Source: Methanomassiliicoccales archaeon LGM-RCC1 (GTDB lineage: Archaea > Thermoplasmatota > Thermoplasmata > Methanomassiliicoccales > Methanomethylophilaceae). From it: a stretch of DNA of 64,000 nt. This document shows, one piece after another, positions 17,990-26,395 of the stretch. Made by a program: the position numbers and the translations under genes. The stretch lies in the NCBI GenBank assembly GCA_030168575.1, contig CP115555.1, positions 1,240,001 to 1,304,000 of the forward strand, given 5' to 3'. Each line of letters begins with the position of its first letter. The stretch's first letter is position 1. The notes beneath the pieces are model-generated. The model was not told the DNA's origin, did not search any database, and saw only the letters and a program-made list of their open reading frames with translations.

Positions 17990-19027
17990 ATGGCAATGAC
18001 ACCTAGAGAGAGAGTACTTGCTGCACTGAAACAGGAGTCCCTTGACAGGCCCCCAGTCGCAGTATTTACACAGTCAGCAACAGTTGCACAGATGGACAAA
18101 GTCGGAGCAGCATGGCCTGACGCACACAAAGATCCCAACCTCATGGCAACACTGGCAGCAGCCCAGGCAACCGTCAACGGTGCCGAGGGAGTCAGGGCCG
18201 CATTCTGTCTGACAGCAGAGACCGAGTGCCTCGGAGCAACAGTCGCCGTCGACAAGAAGGATGCAGCACCCATGATCAAGGAGCACCCCCTGCACTTCGA
18301 TGCAATGATGGGCGAGTTCGACAACCTCGAAGAGAAGCTCATCAAGCCCGAGGAAATGATCAGCAAGGGAAGGCCCAAGGTCGTCATCGATTCCGTCAAG
18401 ATCCTGAAGGAGAAGTACGGATCCGAGTACCCCGTCATCGCAGGAAACACCGGAGTCATCACACTCACCGGAAACCTGTGCAACACAGAGAACATCATCT
18501 TCGGAATCCTCATGTGCCCCGACGATGTCGCGAAGTGGCTCAAGTACATGACCCCCTACGTAAGGACATACACCGAGGCCCTGTGGGCAGCCGGAGCAGA
18601 CGTCGTTCAGTGCTCGGAGCCTACCGGATCCACCGACATGCTCGCACCCGACATGTTCGACCAGTACGTCGGACAGTACATCGGTCCTGCACTCAAGCCC
18701 GGAAACGACAAGTACTCCATCCTCCACATCTGTGGAAACACCGAGCCCATCCTTGAGATGATGGTCGCAACCGGAGTCACCGGAATCTCCATCGAGGAGA
18801 AGGTCGAGCCCGAAGTCGCTTGCGGAAAGGTCGGCGGAAAGACCTGTATGGTCGGAAACGTCGGATCAGTTATGCCTCTGTTCCAGGGAACACCTGAGCA
18901 GTGTAAGGAGGCTGCAATCCGCTCTGCAAAGGCCGGATTCAACATCATCTCCTCTGGATGCGGTATCGCACCCGGAACACCCGACGAGAACTACACCGCA
19001 ATGGTTAACGCCATTAAGTCTCTCTGA
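17990..19027 (+). CDS. mtbA: methylcobamide:CoM methyltransferase MtbA
   Basis: This 345-residue UroD-family protein transfers the methyl group from a methylated corrinoid protein to coenzyme M, the last step before MCR. Zinc-ligand segments HICGN (about residue 244) and SSGCGIAPGTP near the C terminus are those of MtaA/MtbA. I name it MtbA (methylamine form) because the window encodes monomethylamine methyltransferases; MtaA (methanol form) is the alternative. ATG 17990 follows an AGGAG ribosome-binding site (17977-17981); a longer frame upstream lacks one. A TATATA box is at about 17949-17955. Terminator follows at 19041. Confidence 0.88.
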   Translation: MAMTPRERVLAALKQESLDRPPVAVFTQSATVAQMDKVGAAWPDAHKDPNLMATLAAAQATVNGAEGVRAAFCLTAETECLGATVAVDKKDAAPMIKEHPLHFDAMMGEFDNLEEKLIKPEEMISKGRPKVVIDSVKILKEKYGSEYPVIAGNTGVITLTGNLCNTENIIFGILMCPDDVAKWLKYMTPYVRTYTEALWAAGADVVQCSEPTGSTDMLAPDMFDQYVGQYIGPALKPGNDKYSILHICGNTEPILEMMVATGVTGISIEEKVEPEVACGKVGGKTCMVGNVGSVMPLFQGTPEQCKEAAIRSAKAGFNIISSGCGIAPGTPDENYTAMVNAIKSL

Positions 19028-19040
19028 TTTCAAACTCATT

Positions 19041-19073
19041 CCCCCCTTAACCGGGGGGTTCCCCTATTTCTTA
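19041..19073 (+). terminator. terminator after mtbA
   Basis: CCCCCC (19041-19046) pairs with GGGGGG (19053-19058), followed by a pyrimidine-rich tail (TTCCCCTATTTCTT). It starts 13 bases past the mtbA stop. Confidence 0.65.
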
Positions 19074-19112
19074 TCATTATAGGTTTATAGTGTGGATGGG
19101 CATTCCCACCTC

Positions 19113-19823
19113 ATGTCAGAATTTCTCGAGAAGAACAAGGAATACGCAGAGGTCATGAAGGAAGTCATGAAGCTGCGCCATGAGCCTGTGGCCATCAAGC
19201 TTGTCAAAGAGGGAGAGGAGTTCCCTGAGGGATACAACGAGCCCACTGAGCAGCAGAGTCACTGCCAGGCCATATTCAGGGCCAAGGACGGAGCATCCTT
19301 CAAGATGCCACTGGCCTGCCACAGCTGCATGGTCGGAGCATCCGCGCTGAACATGGTGGAGACCTCAGACAAGATCAAGTCCGGGGAATTCCACGCAGGT
19401 ATCGGCATGCACGACACTGTCCAGGCTGCCGGTAAGATGATCACGGATCGTAAGATCGTGCCGTTCAAGACCATAGGTGAGATTGTATGCCCCCTCAAGG
19501 ACGCAGATTTCGAGCCTGATGTGGTCGCCATCGATGATATCCCTGAGAGGATCTATTGGATTGTTCCTCTTACCACAGCAGAGAAAGGAGGACGTGTCGA
19601 GTTCAGCACATCGCCCTTCCAATGCGCTTGTGAGGACGTAGTTGCGATGCCCGTATGCACCGGTCTTCCGAACATCTCCTTGGGATGCTTCGGCTGCAGG
19701 AAGAAGACTGATATGCGCCCCGACGAGATGGCTTGCGGCATACCTTACAACATGATCCCGGGCTTCGTCGGACACCTCAAGAAGTACAACGAAGGTGTCA
19801 TGCAGAAGGCGAAGAGAGAGTGA
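19113..19823 (+). CDS. DUF169 family protein
   Basis: A 236-residue protein of the DUF169 (COG2043) family, whose function is not established. Cysteines are frequent and grouped (CQAIF, PLACHSCMVGA, FQCACED, CFGCRKKTD), suggesting metal or iron-sulfur binding. ATG 19113 was preferred to an in-frame GTG at 19092. It lies alone between mtbA and the mcr operon, each with its own terminator, which ties it by position to methyl-coenzyme M metabolism. A role in electron transfer or cofactor handling would be a guess. Confidence 0.8.
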   Translation: MSEFLEKNKEYAEVMKEVMKLRHEPVAIKLVKEGEEFPEGYNEPTEQQSHCQAIFRAKDGASFKMPLACHSCMVGASALNMVETSDKIKSGEFHAGIGMHDTVQAAGKMITDRKIVPFKTIGEIVCPLKDADFEPDVVAIDDIPERIYWIVPLTTAEKGGRVEFSTSPFQCACEDVVAMPVCTGLPNISLGCFGCRKKTDMRPDEMACGIPYNMIPGFVGHLKKYNEGVMQKAKRE

Positions 19824-19832
19824 TTTTTTCGC

Positions 19833-19870
19833 GGAGAATCGGGGCAGTGTTACTCCGATTCTCCCTTTTT
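19833..19870 (+). terminator. terminator after DUF169 gene
   Basis: A perfect 10-base stem, GGAGAATCGG (19833-19842) with CCGATTCTCC (19855-19864), is followed by CTTTTTG. It is one of the strongest terminators in the window and insulates the mcr promoter that starts a few bases later. Confidence 0.8.
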
Positions 19871-19875
19871 GCTAC

Positions 19876-19912
19876 AGTATATAAATGGAAAAAGAGGATA
19901 CATCCAACTCAC
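19876..19912 (+). promoter_or_regulatory. mcr promoter: TATA box and GATACATCCAACT element
   Basis: AGTATATAAAT (19876-19886) is a near-consensus archaeal TATA box. GGATACATCCAACTCAC (19896-19912) follows so that ATCCAACT falls 21-23 bases past the centre of the TATA box, about where transcription should start. The same arrangement occurs near 48369-48406 and, in a shorter form, upstream of atwA at 26289-26327. That implies an mcrB leader of about 205 bases. Confidence 0.6.
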
Positions 19913-20067
19913 CAAATCATTAAATAAAACCCATTGAAACCACTTTTGATTTTGGCAGAAAATGGCGATTTAACACCTAAAAACCATAGATTTAACAGCA
20001 CTTCAGTTAGCCAGCAAACCATCTCCCTTATATTCAGAAAAAATATACTTCCGCACGCAAGGGGTAT

Positions 20068-20087
20068 GCGAAATAGCGATATTTCGC
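20068..20087 (+). promoter_or_regulatory. hairpin in the mcr leader
   Basis: GCGAAATAGCGATATTTCGC folds into a perfect 8-base stem with a GCGA loop, 28 bases before the mcrB start. It is followed by a strong ribosome-binding site, AAGGAGGT (20103-20110), 5 bases from ATG 20116. The roughly 205-base AT-rich leader is unusual here, where many genes look leaderless. A regulatory role is possible. Confidence 0.5.
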
Positions 20088-20115
20088 AGAAAATTATTGA
20101 ACAAGGAGGTATGAA

Positions 20116-21438
20116 ATGCCAAAATACGAGGACGTAATTGACTTGTATGACGACAACGGAAAGCGCATCGCGAAAGACATTCCGTTGGAGGCCATCAGTC
20201 CGTTGCGCAACGAAGCGATCAAGAAGATCGTGTCTCTGACAAAGAGGACAATCGCAGTCGACCTCGCTGGAATTGAGAAGGGTCTCAAGTCCGGTGCAGT
20301 AGCAGGCGCGATGATCAAAGGAAAAGAGATCGACATCGCTCTTGTCAAGAACGCGAACAAGATCGCCAAGATCGTAAAAGAGAAGGTCCAGGTCTTCGAC
20401 GGCGACGGTACAGAGGTTACCGTTAAGGGCAACAGGCTCGTCGTCATTGTACCTGAAGCAAGGATGGACGCTGGAATCGAGTACACAACAGGATTCACAT
20501 CGGTTGCAGCAGCCGTCACAGAGGCCATCATCGATGAGTTCAAGATTCCGATGTATGAGGCCAACATGGTTAAGGCAGCCGTTTGGGGAAGATACCCCCA
20601 GACCATCACATTCCAGGGCGCAAACGTCAAGTCAATCCTCGAGGTTCCCCAGAACAACGAGGGTGCTGGATTCGCACTCAGGAACATCATGGCAAACCAC
20701 GTTGTTGCTCTCGTCAACAGGAACGCAATGCAGGGAACAGCCCTCTCGGCTATCTTCGAGCAGTGCGAATCCTACGAGATGGGAGACCTTATCGGAAACT
20801 TCGAGAGGGGAGGACTTCTCGCTCTCGCATACGAGGGACTCAACGCCAACAACATGCTTTACACACTTGTCAAGAAGAACGGAAAGACCGGAACTGTCGG
20901 AACTGTTATCGAGTCCCTTATGGACAGGGCAATTGCCGACGGCGTCATCAAAGTGAAGGAGACACTCCCCAGCGGATACAAAGTCTACACGACAAAGGAT
21001 CTCCCTCTCTGGAACGCATACGCAGCAACCGGAATGGTCGCAGCAGTTATGGTCAACATCGGAGCAGCAAGGGCAGCACAGGGAGTTCCCGGAACCGTCC
21101 TGTACTACAACGATCTGCTCGAGCACGAGTCCGGACTTCCTGGTGTCGACTACGGTCGTTCCGAGGGAGTAGGAGTCGGTATGTCATTCTTCTCTCACTC
21201 CATTTACGGAGGAGGAGGACCTGGTCTGTTCCACGGAAACCACGTCGTAACCAGGCACTCGAAGGGAGTTCTCATCCCTGCAGTAACAGCCGCCAACTGT
21301 CTCGATGGAGGAACACAGACCTTCTCCGCAGAGGCCACATCCGGTCTCTTCAAAGAGGTCTTTGGAGACGTCGAGGAGTTCGCCAGACCTATGCAGTGTG
21401 TCGCTGCAGAGGCAAAGAAGGTGAAGAAGAAACTGTGA
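20116..21438 (+). CDS. mcrB: methyl-coenzyme M reductase subunit beta
   Basis: McrB, 440 residues, is the beta subunit of the (alpha-beta-gamma)2 MCR complex, which reduces methyl-coenzyme M with coenzyme B to methane using nickel cofactor F430. Family segments include AVAGAMIKGKEIDIALVKNA and, near the C terminus, HSIYGGGGPGLFHGNHVVTRH, which helps form the coenzyme B channel. Length matches the family. It is the first gene of mcrBDGA and has the strongest ribosome-binding site seen in the window. Confidence 0.97.
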   Translation: MPKYEDVIDLYDDNGKRIAKDIPLEAISPLRNEAIKKIVSLTKRTIAVDLAGIEKGLKSGAVAGAMIKGKEIDIALVKNANKIAKIVKEKVQVFDGDGTEVTVKGNRLVVIVPEARMDAGIEYTTGFTSVAAAVTEAIIDEFKIPMYEANMVKAAVWGRYPQTITFQGANVKSILEVPQNNEGAGFALRNIMANHVVALVNRNAMQGTALSAIFEQCESYEMGDLIGNFERGGLLALAYEGLNANNMLYTLVKKNGKTGTVGTVIESLMDRAIADGVIKVKETLPSGYKVYTTKDLPLWNAYAATGMVAAVMVNIGAARAAQGVPGTVLYYNDLLEHESGLPGVDYGRSEGVGVGMSFFSHSIYGGGGPGLFHGNHVVTRHSKGVLIPAVTAANCLDGGTQTFSAEATSGLFKEVFGDVEEFARPMQCVAAEAKKVKKKL

Positions 21439-21447
21439 GGCCCTTGT

Positions 21448-21876
21448 ATGGTATCTAACCCTCCAGCAGATTACGCGGGCGCTCCGCTCCCGGAAGTACA
21501 GATCATCACCAACCGCCTTCTGAGTGCAGAAACCACGGAAGTACTCCTGAACAAGCTCGATGTCATCGATGGCATCAGGCAGATTCAGATGACCGGTGAG
21601 AGCATTCCGAAGACAATCAACAGCGGACCTGGTAAGGGACTTCCCAACAATCATTCGGAGCGCAGGATCATCAACGTCAACGGCCGTGAGGTCGAACTCC
21701 GTTACCTCGTCGGTGCTCTTTACATCGAGCTCGAGGTGGAGGACGAGGATGAGCTCGACGCCAAGCTGGAAGAGATCGAGAGCGCGTGCAATCAATGCAT
21801 CGAGTTCGGTTACGTTCTCAACGTCGGTAGATACACGAAATACAAGCCCACACTTCATGATTATAGGAGTGAATAA
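21448..21876 (+). CDS. mcrD: MCR operon protein D
   Basis: A 142-residue McrD, a non-subunit protein found in mcr operons that has been linked to MCR assembly or F430 delivery. The start (PLPEVQIITNRLLSAETTEVLL) and the RRIINVNGREVELRYLVGALYIEL core match the family. It sits between mcrB (9 bases) and mcrG; mcrC, which lies between mcrD and mcrG in many methanogens, is absent here. It ends in TAA immediately before the mcrG ATG. Confidence 0.9.
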   Translation: MVSNPPADYAGAPLPEVQIITNRLLSAETTEVLLNKLDVIDGIRQIQMTGESIPKTINSGPGKGLPNNHSERRIINVNGREVELRYLVGALYIELEVEDEDELDAKLEEIESACNQCIEFGYVLNVGRYTKYKPTLHDYRSE

Positions 21877-21877
21877 A

Positions 21878-22648
21878 ATGGCATACAAGAGACAGTTCTA
21901 TCCCGGTAACTCAACACCTGCCAAGAACAGGCGCAGATACATGGATCCCAAAGTCAAATTGAAGAAGCTCCGCGACGTTCCTATGGACGATGTCATCAGG
22001 ATCATGGGACACAGGAACCCCGGAGAGGACTACAAGTCCATCCACCCCCCAATCCAGGAGGGCAAGGAGCCCGAGTGCCCGATCAGGAAGCTCGTCGTCC
22101 CCATCGAGGGAGCAAAGACCGGTGACCGTATCAGGTACATCCAGTTCACAGATTCAGTCTACTTCGCACCCATCTCCCCCTACCAGAGGGCATGGATGTA
22201 CCTCTCCAGGTACAGAGGAGTCGACACCGGAACACTTTCCGGAAGGCAGATCATCGAGGTCCGTGAGAGGAACCTCGAGGTCATGGCAAAAGAAATGATC
22301 GACAACGAGACCTTTGACCCCGCCCTTACAGGAATCAGGGGAGCAACCGTTCACGGACACGCATGCCGTCTCGATGAGAACGGACTGATGTTCGACGGAT
22401 GGCAGAGGTACCAGTGGGACGCAAAGAAGAAGGAAGTCGTCTACGTCAAGGACCAGGTCGCAATCCCCCTCGACAGGAAGATCTCCGTCGGAAAGCCCGC
22501 AGCAGCCGCTGACCTCAAGAAGAGGACAACAATCTTCAGAGCAGACGGCGTCGACATGAGAGACGACAAGGAAGTAACCATGTACGGACTCAGGATCCAC
22601 AAGCTGAGGACACTCGGCGGTTACCAGCCTTGGGCATTTAAGGAGTGA
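21878..22648 (+). CDS. mcrG: methyl-coenzyme M reductase subunit gamma
   Basis: McrG, 256 residues, is the gamma subunit of MCR. The N terminus [20 protein letters not shown] and later [20 protein letters not shown] segments are characteristic. ATG 21878 was chosen over a long upstream in-frame extension that only shadows mcrD; an AGGAG sequence precedes it. Length is family-typical. Confidence 0.96.
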   Translation: MAYKRQFYPGNSTPAKNRRRYMDPKVKLKKLRDVPMDDVIRIMGHRNPGEDYKSIHPPIQEGKEPECPIRKLVVPIEGAKTGDRIRYIQFTDSVYFAPISPYQRAWMYLSRYRGVDTGTLSGRQIIEVRERNLEVMAKEMIDNETFDPALTGIRGATVHGHACRLDENGLMFDGWQRYQWDAKKKEVVYVKDQVAIPLDRKISVGKPAAAADLKKRTTIFRADGVDMRDDKEVTMYGLRIHKLRTLGGYQPWAFKE

Positions 22649-22653
22649 TTTAC

Positions 22654-24312
22654 ATGGCAACAAAACAGAAGTTATTCATGGATGCATGTAAGAAGAAGTT
22701 CAAAGAGGAACCCACTGACATCTCCACCAAATACTACTGCTTTGGTGGATGGAAACAGTCCAAGTCCAAAGTCGAGTTCCAGAAGACAGCACAGGCAATC
22801 GCCAAGAAGCGTGGAATCCCCATGCTCAACGAGGACATCGGAGTTCCCCTCGGACAGAGGTCCTGGATGCCCTACCAGCTGTCCCACACTGACATCTATG
22901 CAGAGGCAGATGACCTGCACTGTGTGAACAACACAGCCATCCAGCAGGCATGGGACGACATCAGGAGGACAGTCCTCGTCGGACTCGACTCCCCCCACCA
23001 GACTATCGAGAGAAGGCTCGGAAAGGAGGTAACACCTGAGACAATCAACGCTTACCTCGAGACCGTCAACCACACAATGCCTGGAGGAGCAGTCGTTCAG
23101 GAGCACATGGCTGAGATCAACCCCGCCCTCGCATACGACTCGTACGTCAAGGTCTACTCCGGAGACGACGAGCTCATCGATGAGATCGACAAGAGATTCG
23201 TCATCGACATCAACAAGCTCTTCCCCAAGGACCAGGCAGAGCAGCTGAAGAAGGCAATCGGAAAGACCCTGATGCAGGCTGTCCGTGTCCCCACAATCTG
23301 TGGAAGGATCATGGATGGAGCAACCACATCCAGGCACGCAGCAATGCAGATCTCCATGGCTTTCATCTCCTCCTACAAACTCGCAGCAGGAGAGGCAGCA
23401 ATCGCAGACTTCGCATACTCTGCAAAGCACCTTTCGATCAACATGGGAACCATGATGCCCGCAAGGCGTGCAAGGGGACCCAACGAGCCCGGAGGAATCC
23501 CCTTCGGATTCATGGCCGACATGGTACAGTCTGACCGTGTCTACCCTGACGACCCCGGCCGTGCAGCTCTCGAGGCAGTCGCACTCGGAGCAGCAGTCTT
23601 CGACCAGGTCTACCTCGGTGGATACATGTCCGGAGGAGTCGGATTCACACAGTACGCAACCGCTGCATACACCGACAACATCCTCGAGGATTACGTCTAC
23701 TACGCAATCGACCAGATCAAGTCCAAGTACGGCGGCCTGTGCAAACTCGACCCCAAGGACATGGACAAGCTCATGAAGCTCGGAGACGACATCAACTCGT
23801 ACGCTCTCGAGATGTACGAGAAGTACCCCGCCATCATGGAGGCCCACTTCGGTGGATCCCAGAGGGCAACAGTCGCTGCAGCAGCAACCGGAGTCGCCGG
23901 ATCCATGGCAACCGGAGTTGCAGACTGCGGTCTGAACTGCTGGTACCTGTCCATGCTCCAGCACAAGGAGAGGACCGGAAGGCTCGGATTCTACGGATTC
24001 GACCTGCAGGACCAGTGTGGTTCCGCCAACTCCTTCGCGTACAGGTCCGATGAGGGACTGCCCGCAGAGGTACGTGGACCCAACTACCCCAACTACGCAA
24101 TGAACGTCGGTCACCTTTCCGGATACACCGGAATCCCCAAGGCAGCTCACGCTGCAAGGAAGGACGCATGGACCGCCAACCCCTACGTACGTGTCGCATT
24201 CGCAGACCCCGCACTGGTCTTCGACTTCGCCAACGTCACGAAGGAGATCGGCCGTGGAGCCCTCAGGGAATTCCAGCCTGCCGGAGAGAGATCCGCAGTC
24301 ATCAAGGGATGA
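22654..24312 (+). CDS. mcrA: methyl-coenzyme M reductase subunit alpha
   Basis: McrA, 552 residues, is the catalytic alpha subunit that holds F430. The signature [16 protein letters not shown] lies near residues 445-460; its glycine (about 448) is the site that YcaO enzymes convert to thioglycine, and Asp and Cys residues modified in some methanogens are present. SRHAAMQ (methylhistidine region), [12 protein letters not shown] (methylarginine region) and [14 protein letters not shown] (methylglutamine region) are all conserved. The [13 protein letters not shown] motif used for phylogeny is intact. A Phe replaces the Tyr after thioglycine of the Methanothermobacter enzyme. The YcaO candidate is at 39178-40401. 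Confidence 0.98.
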   Translation: MATKQKLFMDACKKKFKEEPTDISTKYYCFGGWKQSKSKVEFQKTAQAIAKKRGIPMLNEDIGVPLGQRSWMPYQLSHTDIYAEADDLHCVNNTAIQQAWDDIRRTVLVGLDSPHQTIERRLGKEVTPETINAYLETVNHTMPGGAVVQEHMAEINPALAYDSYVKVYSGDDELIDEIDKRFVIDINKLFPKDQAEQLKKAIGKTLMQAVRVPTICGRIMDGATTSRHAAMQISMAFISSYKLAAGEAAIADFAYSAKHLSINMGTMMPARRARGPNEPGGIPFGFMADMVQSDRVYPDDPGRAALEAVALGAAVFDQVYLGGYMSGGVGFTQYATAAYTDNILEDYVYYAIDQIKSKYGGLCKLDPKDMDKLMKLGDDINSYALEMYEKYPAIMEAHFGGSQRATVAAAATGVAGSMATGVADCGLNCWYLSMLQHKERTGRLGFYGFDLQDQCGSANSFAYRSDEGLPAEVRGPNYPNYAMNVGHLSGYTGIPKAAHAARKDAWTANPYVRVAFADPALVFDFANVTKEIGRGALREFQPAGERSAVIKG

Positions 24313-24316
24313 TCAC

Positions 24317-24592
24317 TTGGAGAACGGGGACCTCGTGAAGTACATGCCGACCTCGACCGTCGGCAAGATCACCGACATCAAGGAGAAGGACGGAGTAACC
24401 TGGGTTAGACTGGATTACACTGACCTGTACTACGACGCGGTAAATCTTGTCCCGGCAGATCCGTCGGAGTACATCGAGGTCTCATTCAAGGAGCGTTCGT
24501 CCTTCGAGAGGGGCATGAAATCCATTGAAGACATCAAGAGGGAGACTCAAGAGGTCGACATATCGGAGATGATGCCCTCAGGAGGCGGATGA
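24317..24592 (+). CDS. DUF2098 protein, TTG start
   Basis: A 91-residue DUF2098 protein, a methanogen family of unknown function commonly found near mcr. The core is GDLVKYMPTSTVGKITDIKE, WVRLDYTDLYYDAVNLVPAD. The family's N terminus aligns only if translation begins at TTG 24317, 4 bases after the mcrA stop; no ATG or GTG serves as well, since the next in-frame ATG would lose the domain's first strand. A terminator follows at 24611. Cotranscription with mcrA is likely. Confidence 0.75.
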   Translation: MENGDLVKYMPTSTVGKITDIKEKDGVTWVRLDYTDLYYDAVNLVPADPSEYIEVSFKERSSFERGMKSIEDIKRETQEVDISEMMPSGGG

Positions 24593-24610
24593 TCCATCCT
24601 GAAACCATTT

Positions 24611-24642
24611 ACCTCCCTTCGGGGAGGTACCTTATTTTTTTA
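24611..24642 (+). terminator. terminator of the mcr operon
   Basis: ACCTCCC-TTCG-GGGAGGT (24611-24628) followed by CTTATTTTTTTATT. Perfect 7-base stem, UUCG loop and long T run. Confidence 0.85.
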
Positions 24643-24677
24643 TTGTGATTTTTAGAAAATGACCCGGCTTGATGCCG

Positions 24678-24713
24678 ATTAAAAAACAAAGAGATGATCG
24701 TCCCCGAAGGGAC
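24678..24713 (-). terminator. terminator of the DUF2111 operon
   Basis: On the minus strand GTCCC-TTCG-GGGAC (24700-24713) lies 13 bases past the stop of the gene at 24727, with a T-rich stretch (TTTGTTTTTTAA) somewhat farther downstream. Together with the opposite terminator it separates two convergent transcripts. Confidence 0.6.
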
Positions 24714-24726
24714 GTAAGGATTGTTT

Positions 24727-25284
24727 TCAGATCCTGTTGAACGCTACGAGAACTGATGCGTATCTGGAGTCGTCATCGAGGCCGTAATAGAGTCTCATCA
24801 TCTTGTCGCTGGTAGGCGCTGGGCTGCATGAGATGACGTCCTTGCATCCGTTGCTCTCGTTCAGTTCAGGGAACGATACCGGGGGCATGACGAACTGCTC
24901 GGATCCTCCCGCCTCGACTCCGAGGAAACAGACGAATCCGTCACCCATCCAAACGATGTCGTTGCGACCGTCGTACTTGTGCATGGTGAAGGGGAACACC
25001 TCTTCGCCGAGCAGATTGCCGTTAGCTCCGACAAGGATGACTGTGGGTTCCGGTGGGGGTCTGAACCTGGGGTCTTTCACTATGCAGATTACTGCATCCC
25101 TGTCCAATGCCTGGAGGAAGCCCTGATTGTCTACGGGGATGCTCCCCATGGACCTGACTGTGGATTCCTCGACCCTGAGCTTCTCTAATATCTCTCTGTC
25201 AAGGTAGAATGCCCATTTCACACCCTTCAGACCGCGGACGATCTCCAGCGGTTTATCGAGTCCTGCATCCAAATCTTTTGCCAT
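24727..25284 (-). CDS. conserved protein of unknown function
   Basis: A 185-residue acidic protein I cannot assign to a named family. It has a mixed alpha/beta look with an IVGANGNLLGEEVFPF-like core segment, a WMGDGFVCFLGVEAGGSE turn, and a tyrosine-rich MMRLYYGLDDDSRY segment near the end. ATG 25284 was chosen over a GTG at 25314 because GAGGTG lies at ribosome-binding distance. It directly follows the DUF4443/DUF2111 gene in the same operon, so it may share that regulator's pathway. Confidence 0.6.
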   Translation of the reverse strand: MAKDLDAGLDKPLEIVRGLKGVKWAFYLDREILEKLRVEESTVRSMGSIPVDNQGFLQALDRDAVICIVKDPRFRPPPEPTVILVGANGNLLGEEVFPFTMHKYDGRNDIVWMGDGFVCFLGVEAGGSEQFVMPPVSFPELNESNGCKDVISCSPAPTSDKMMRLYYGLDDDSRYASVLVAFNRI

Positions 25285-25314
25285 TTCTTCACACCTCATT
25301 CGTGTATCTGGCAC

Positions 25315-26268
25315 TTACTCATCCTCATTGAGTCTGATCAGATTGTCAACGCCTGCCATCGAGCGTATGTCCACCACGCCGATCACAGCGATGGTGCGGT
25401 TATCGAGTTCTATCGGAGTAACGATTACCCTGATCCCTTTGTAAGGTCCGGATGTGGCGACCCTCCTGATGGTCGTTCCGCTTCTGATGACCTCCTCGAG
25501 GACCTCACCGGTGTATGCGTTGTCTATGACCGCACCGTTCTCGATCCTAACTCCGAGGTTGTCCCTGTTCTTAGCGCATACCGGCAGACCTCCGACGAGG
25601 TCATGGATGGCGAAGGCCAGCGACAGAAGTTCGGAATTGTCGCTCCTGGGGGAGATGACATCCTTGATTCCGCGGGCGAGTTTCAATCCGCCCATGATGT
25701 TGATTCCCGCAATGACGGCACCGATCTCTGCAGATTGCATCGTCTTTCCGGTTCCTATCACGACGACATCCTCGTTCTTCAGGTTGAAGACCGATTTGAT
25801 CTCATTCTCAGTGGTCGGATCGACAAGATACTCCGAACCGGGGAACATAAGCTTCCCGTCGGTGAACACCAGGGTGGTTGCACCTGTGGCCCCGGCCTCG
25901 ATGGCCTTGTCCCTCTCCTCGCATCCGAATGATACCATGTGAGCAGCTCTGGGGATCCTCACAGCTACGTTGTATTCGCCTATGGTGAGGTCCTTGATGG
26001 TTATGGGTCCAAGGTCCATGCGTGTCTTCTTCTTCAGATCCATTCCGGAGCTGGTCAGTATGATTCCGCTCTTGTTGATGCTGATGATCCCATGGGTCTG
26101 GAGCAGGGCGATGATGGTCCTGGTGCTTCCTTCTCCGATATCCAGCAGCGACGACAGCTTCTTCCTTCCTATAGCTTCCTCGTTGTCGAGGTAGTACAAC
26201 GTCTTCCAGATGTGATAATCGTTGAATTTCGGAATTGGGCCGCCGACCCTTGAGCTGCTGGAGATCAT
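25315..26268 (-). CDS. DUF4443-DUF2111 winged-helix regulator
   Basis: A 317-residue protein with an N-terminal winged-helix segment (about residues 10-75, IGRKKLSSLLDIGEGSTRTI) of the DUF4443 type, a central alpha/beta region (about 85-190), and a C-terminal DUF2111 domain (about 195-317, AFAIHDLVGGLPVCAKNRDN). DUF2111 is known mainly from methanogens. ATG 26268 is preferred over an upstream start because a TATA box (26289-26299) sits 26 bases before it. It is divergent from atwA, with 127 bases between, so control of the AtwA/marker operon is an attractive inference. Confidence 0.75.
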   Translation of the reverse strand: MISSSSRVGGPIPKFNDYHIWKTLYYLDNEEAIGRKKLSSLLDIGEGSTRTIIALLQTHGIISINKSGIILTSSGMDLKKKTRMDLGPITIKDLTIGEYNVAVRIPRAAHMVSFGCEERDKAIEAGATGATTLVFTDGKLMFPGSEYLVDPTTENEIKSVFNLKNEDVVVIGTGKTMQSAEIGAVIAGINIMGGLKLARGIKDVISPRSDNSELLSLAFAIHDLVGGLPVCAKNRDNLGVRIENGAVIDNAYTGEVLEEVIRSGTTIRRVATSGPYKGIRVIVTPIELDNRTIAVIGVVDIRSMAGVDNLIRLNEDE

Positions 26269-26288
26269 GATGGATGAATCTTGTATCC

Positions 26289-26327
26289 AATTTAAAAATG
26301 CTTTTACGATGCATCCATCCAACTTCA
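26289..26327. promoter_or_regulatory. bidirectional TATA region and ATCCAACT element before atwA
   Basis: AATTTAAAAAT (26289-26299) can serve as TATA box in either direction. On the minus strand it is 26 bases before the DUF2111 gene start. On the plus strand an ATCCAACT copy (26317-26324, within GCATCCATCCAACTTCAC) lies about 23 bases past its centre, the same spacing as at the mcr promoter. A second plus-strand TATA-like GTTTTTAAATTA is at 26343-26354, closer to atwA. Confidence 0.5.
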
Positions 26328-26395
26328 CGCTCGGCTTCTATAGTTTTTAAATTAACGAGCGCGACTATATATGGTCGGAACGAGTAACCAGCGCT

